The notes under the pieces were generated by a model, which worked only from the letters and a program-made list of their open reading frames with translations, ran no database searches and had not been told where the DNA came from. 5,222 nucleotides of DNA, taken from positions 1 through 5,222 of the forward strand of contig CAAGMX010000169.1 of NCBI GenBank assembly GCA_900771165.1. The letters run 5' to 3'. Source of the stretch: Victivallales bacterium. Lineage in GTDB: Bacteria; Verrucomicrobiota; Lentisphaeria; Oligosphaerales; Oligosphaeraceae. Both the position numbers and the translations under genes were made by a program. Each line of letters begins with the position of its first letter. Within the stretch, counting starts at the first letter, position 1. Below, piece by piece: positions 4,603 to 5,222 of this stretch.

Positions 4603-5222
4603 ATGGCATTGAATCTCATCCAGCAGATCCTGGCTTCCCACCTCGTCGAGGGAGAGCTGATTCCCGGCACCCCCATTGCCATCCACATCGACCAAACCCT
4701 CTGCCAGGACGCCACGGGCACCATGGCCTTTCTGGAGCTGGAGGCCATGGGCGTCCCCCGGGTGAAGACCGAGATCTCCGTCCAGTACATCGACCACAAC
4801 ACCAATCAGATGGGGCCGGAGAACGCCAATGACCACCTCTATCTCCAGAGCGTCTGCGCGGCCAAGGGCGTCCGCTTCTCCCGTCCCGGCAACGGCGTCT
4901 GCCACCAGGTCCACCTGGAGCGTTTCGGCATCCCCGGCAAGACCCTGCTGGGCTCCGACTCCCACACCCCCACGGGCGGCGGCATCGGCATGGCGGCCAT
5001 CGGCGCCGGCGGACTGGATGTGGCCCGCGCCATGGCCGGCCTCCCCTTCCGCCTCACCTGCCCCAGGGTGCTGGGCGTGAAGCTCACGGGCAAACTCTCC
5101 CCCTGGGTCTCCGCCAAGGACGTGATCCTCAAGGTCCTCTCCATCCTCTCCAGCAAGGGCAACGTGGGCGTCGCCGTGGAATACTTCGGGGACGGCGTGG
5201 CCACCCTCTCCGTGCCGGAACG
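4603..5222 (+). CDS. Aconitate hydratase (aconitase), N-terminal part, open at the right edge
   Basis: Aconitase interconverts citrate and isocitrate through cis-aconitate in the cytoplasm, using a 4Fe-4S cluster. 206 complete residues are visible of a family usually about 640 or more. Conserved blocks appear in order: DQTLCQDATGTMA (30-42), YIDHNTNQMGPENANDH (62-78), SRPGNGVCHQVHLERFG (93-109), GSDSHTPTGGGIGM (117-130), GAGGLDVARAMAG (134-146) and PWVSAKDVIL (167-176). By comparison with mitochondrial aconitase, Q35, D64, H65, H101 and D119-S120-H121 are the substrate-site residues. The three cluster cysteines lie later and are outside the window. The pattern best fits the bacterial aconitase class common in anaerobes and deltaproteobacteria, not LeuC or homoaconitase, though a related substrate cannot be ruled out from this half. 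The ATG at 4603 fits the family N-terminus; it lacks a Shine-Dalgarno site. Confidence 0.93.
   Translation, partial: MALNLIQQILASHLVEGELIPGTPIAIHIDQTLCQDATGTMAFLELEAMGVPRVKTEISVQYIDHNTNQMGPENANDHLYLQSVCAAKGVRFSRPGNGVCHQVHLERFGIPGKTLLGSDSHTPTGGGIGMAAIGAGGLDVARAMAGLPFRLTCPRVLGVKLTGKLSPWVSAKDVILKVLSILSSKGNVGVAVEYFGDGVATLSVPE

Noticed and set aside
1..5222. Defence, toxin-antitoxin or phage system
   Set aside because: All five genes have housekeeping, signalling or metabolic families; there is no nuclease, integrase, reverse transcriptase, small toxin pair or phage structural motif.

Overview
The window is GC-rich bacterial DNA. Its genes favour G or C at the third codon position, and they are separated by AT-richer or pyrimidine-rich spacers. 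It holds five protein genes and two divergent intergenic regions. No RNA gene, insertion sequence, CRISPR array or phage gene is visible. A Hanks-type kinase with a single transmembrane segment, an OleA-type ketosynthase, an aconitase of the class with an SDSHTP motif, and genes that mostly lack Shine-Dalgarno sites together suggest a member of the PVC superphylum, possibly a Lentisphaerota or Verrucomicrobiota relative. That placement is inference from gene style and is not proven by any marker gene here.

Layout from left to right: (1) 1-431, minus strand: the N-terminal half of a MetQ/NlpA methionine-binding lipoprotein, cut by the left edge. (2) 432-692: a divergent intergenic region. (3) 693-1415, plus: a membrane protein with two zinc ribbons, two transmembrane helices and a bacterial PH domain. 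(4) 1437-3029, minus: a transmembrane Ser/Thr protein kinase with an extracytoplasmic C-terminal domain, convergent with gene 3 across a 21-bp gap. (5) 3030-3492: a 463-bp divergent intergenic region with a perfect 18-bp tandem repeat and a run of short hairpins. (6) 3493-4530, plus: an OleA-like thiolase-fold ketosynthase with a complete Cys/His/Asn/Glu set. (7) 4603-5222, plus: the N-terminal part of an aconitate hydratase, cut by the right edge.

Functionally the genes look like three separate units: methionine uptake, a signalling or envelope pair (kinase and zinc-ribbon/PH protein, linked only by position), and a co-directional metabolic pair (ketosynthase then aconitase). The most noteworthy signals outside the genes are the exact 18-bp duplication between the divergent kinase and ketosynthase genes, and the pyrimidine-rich, Shine-Dalgarno-free leaders in front of four of the five genes; only metQ has a clear AAGGAG site. 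I did not find a defence system or any other clearly new multi-gene system.
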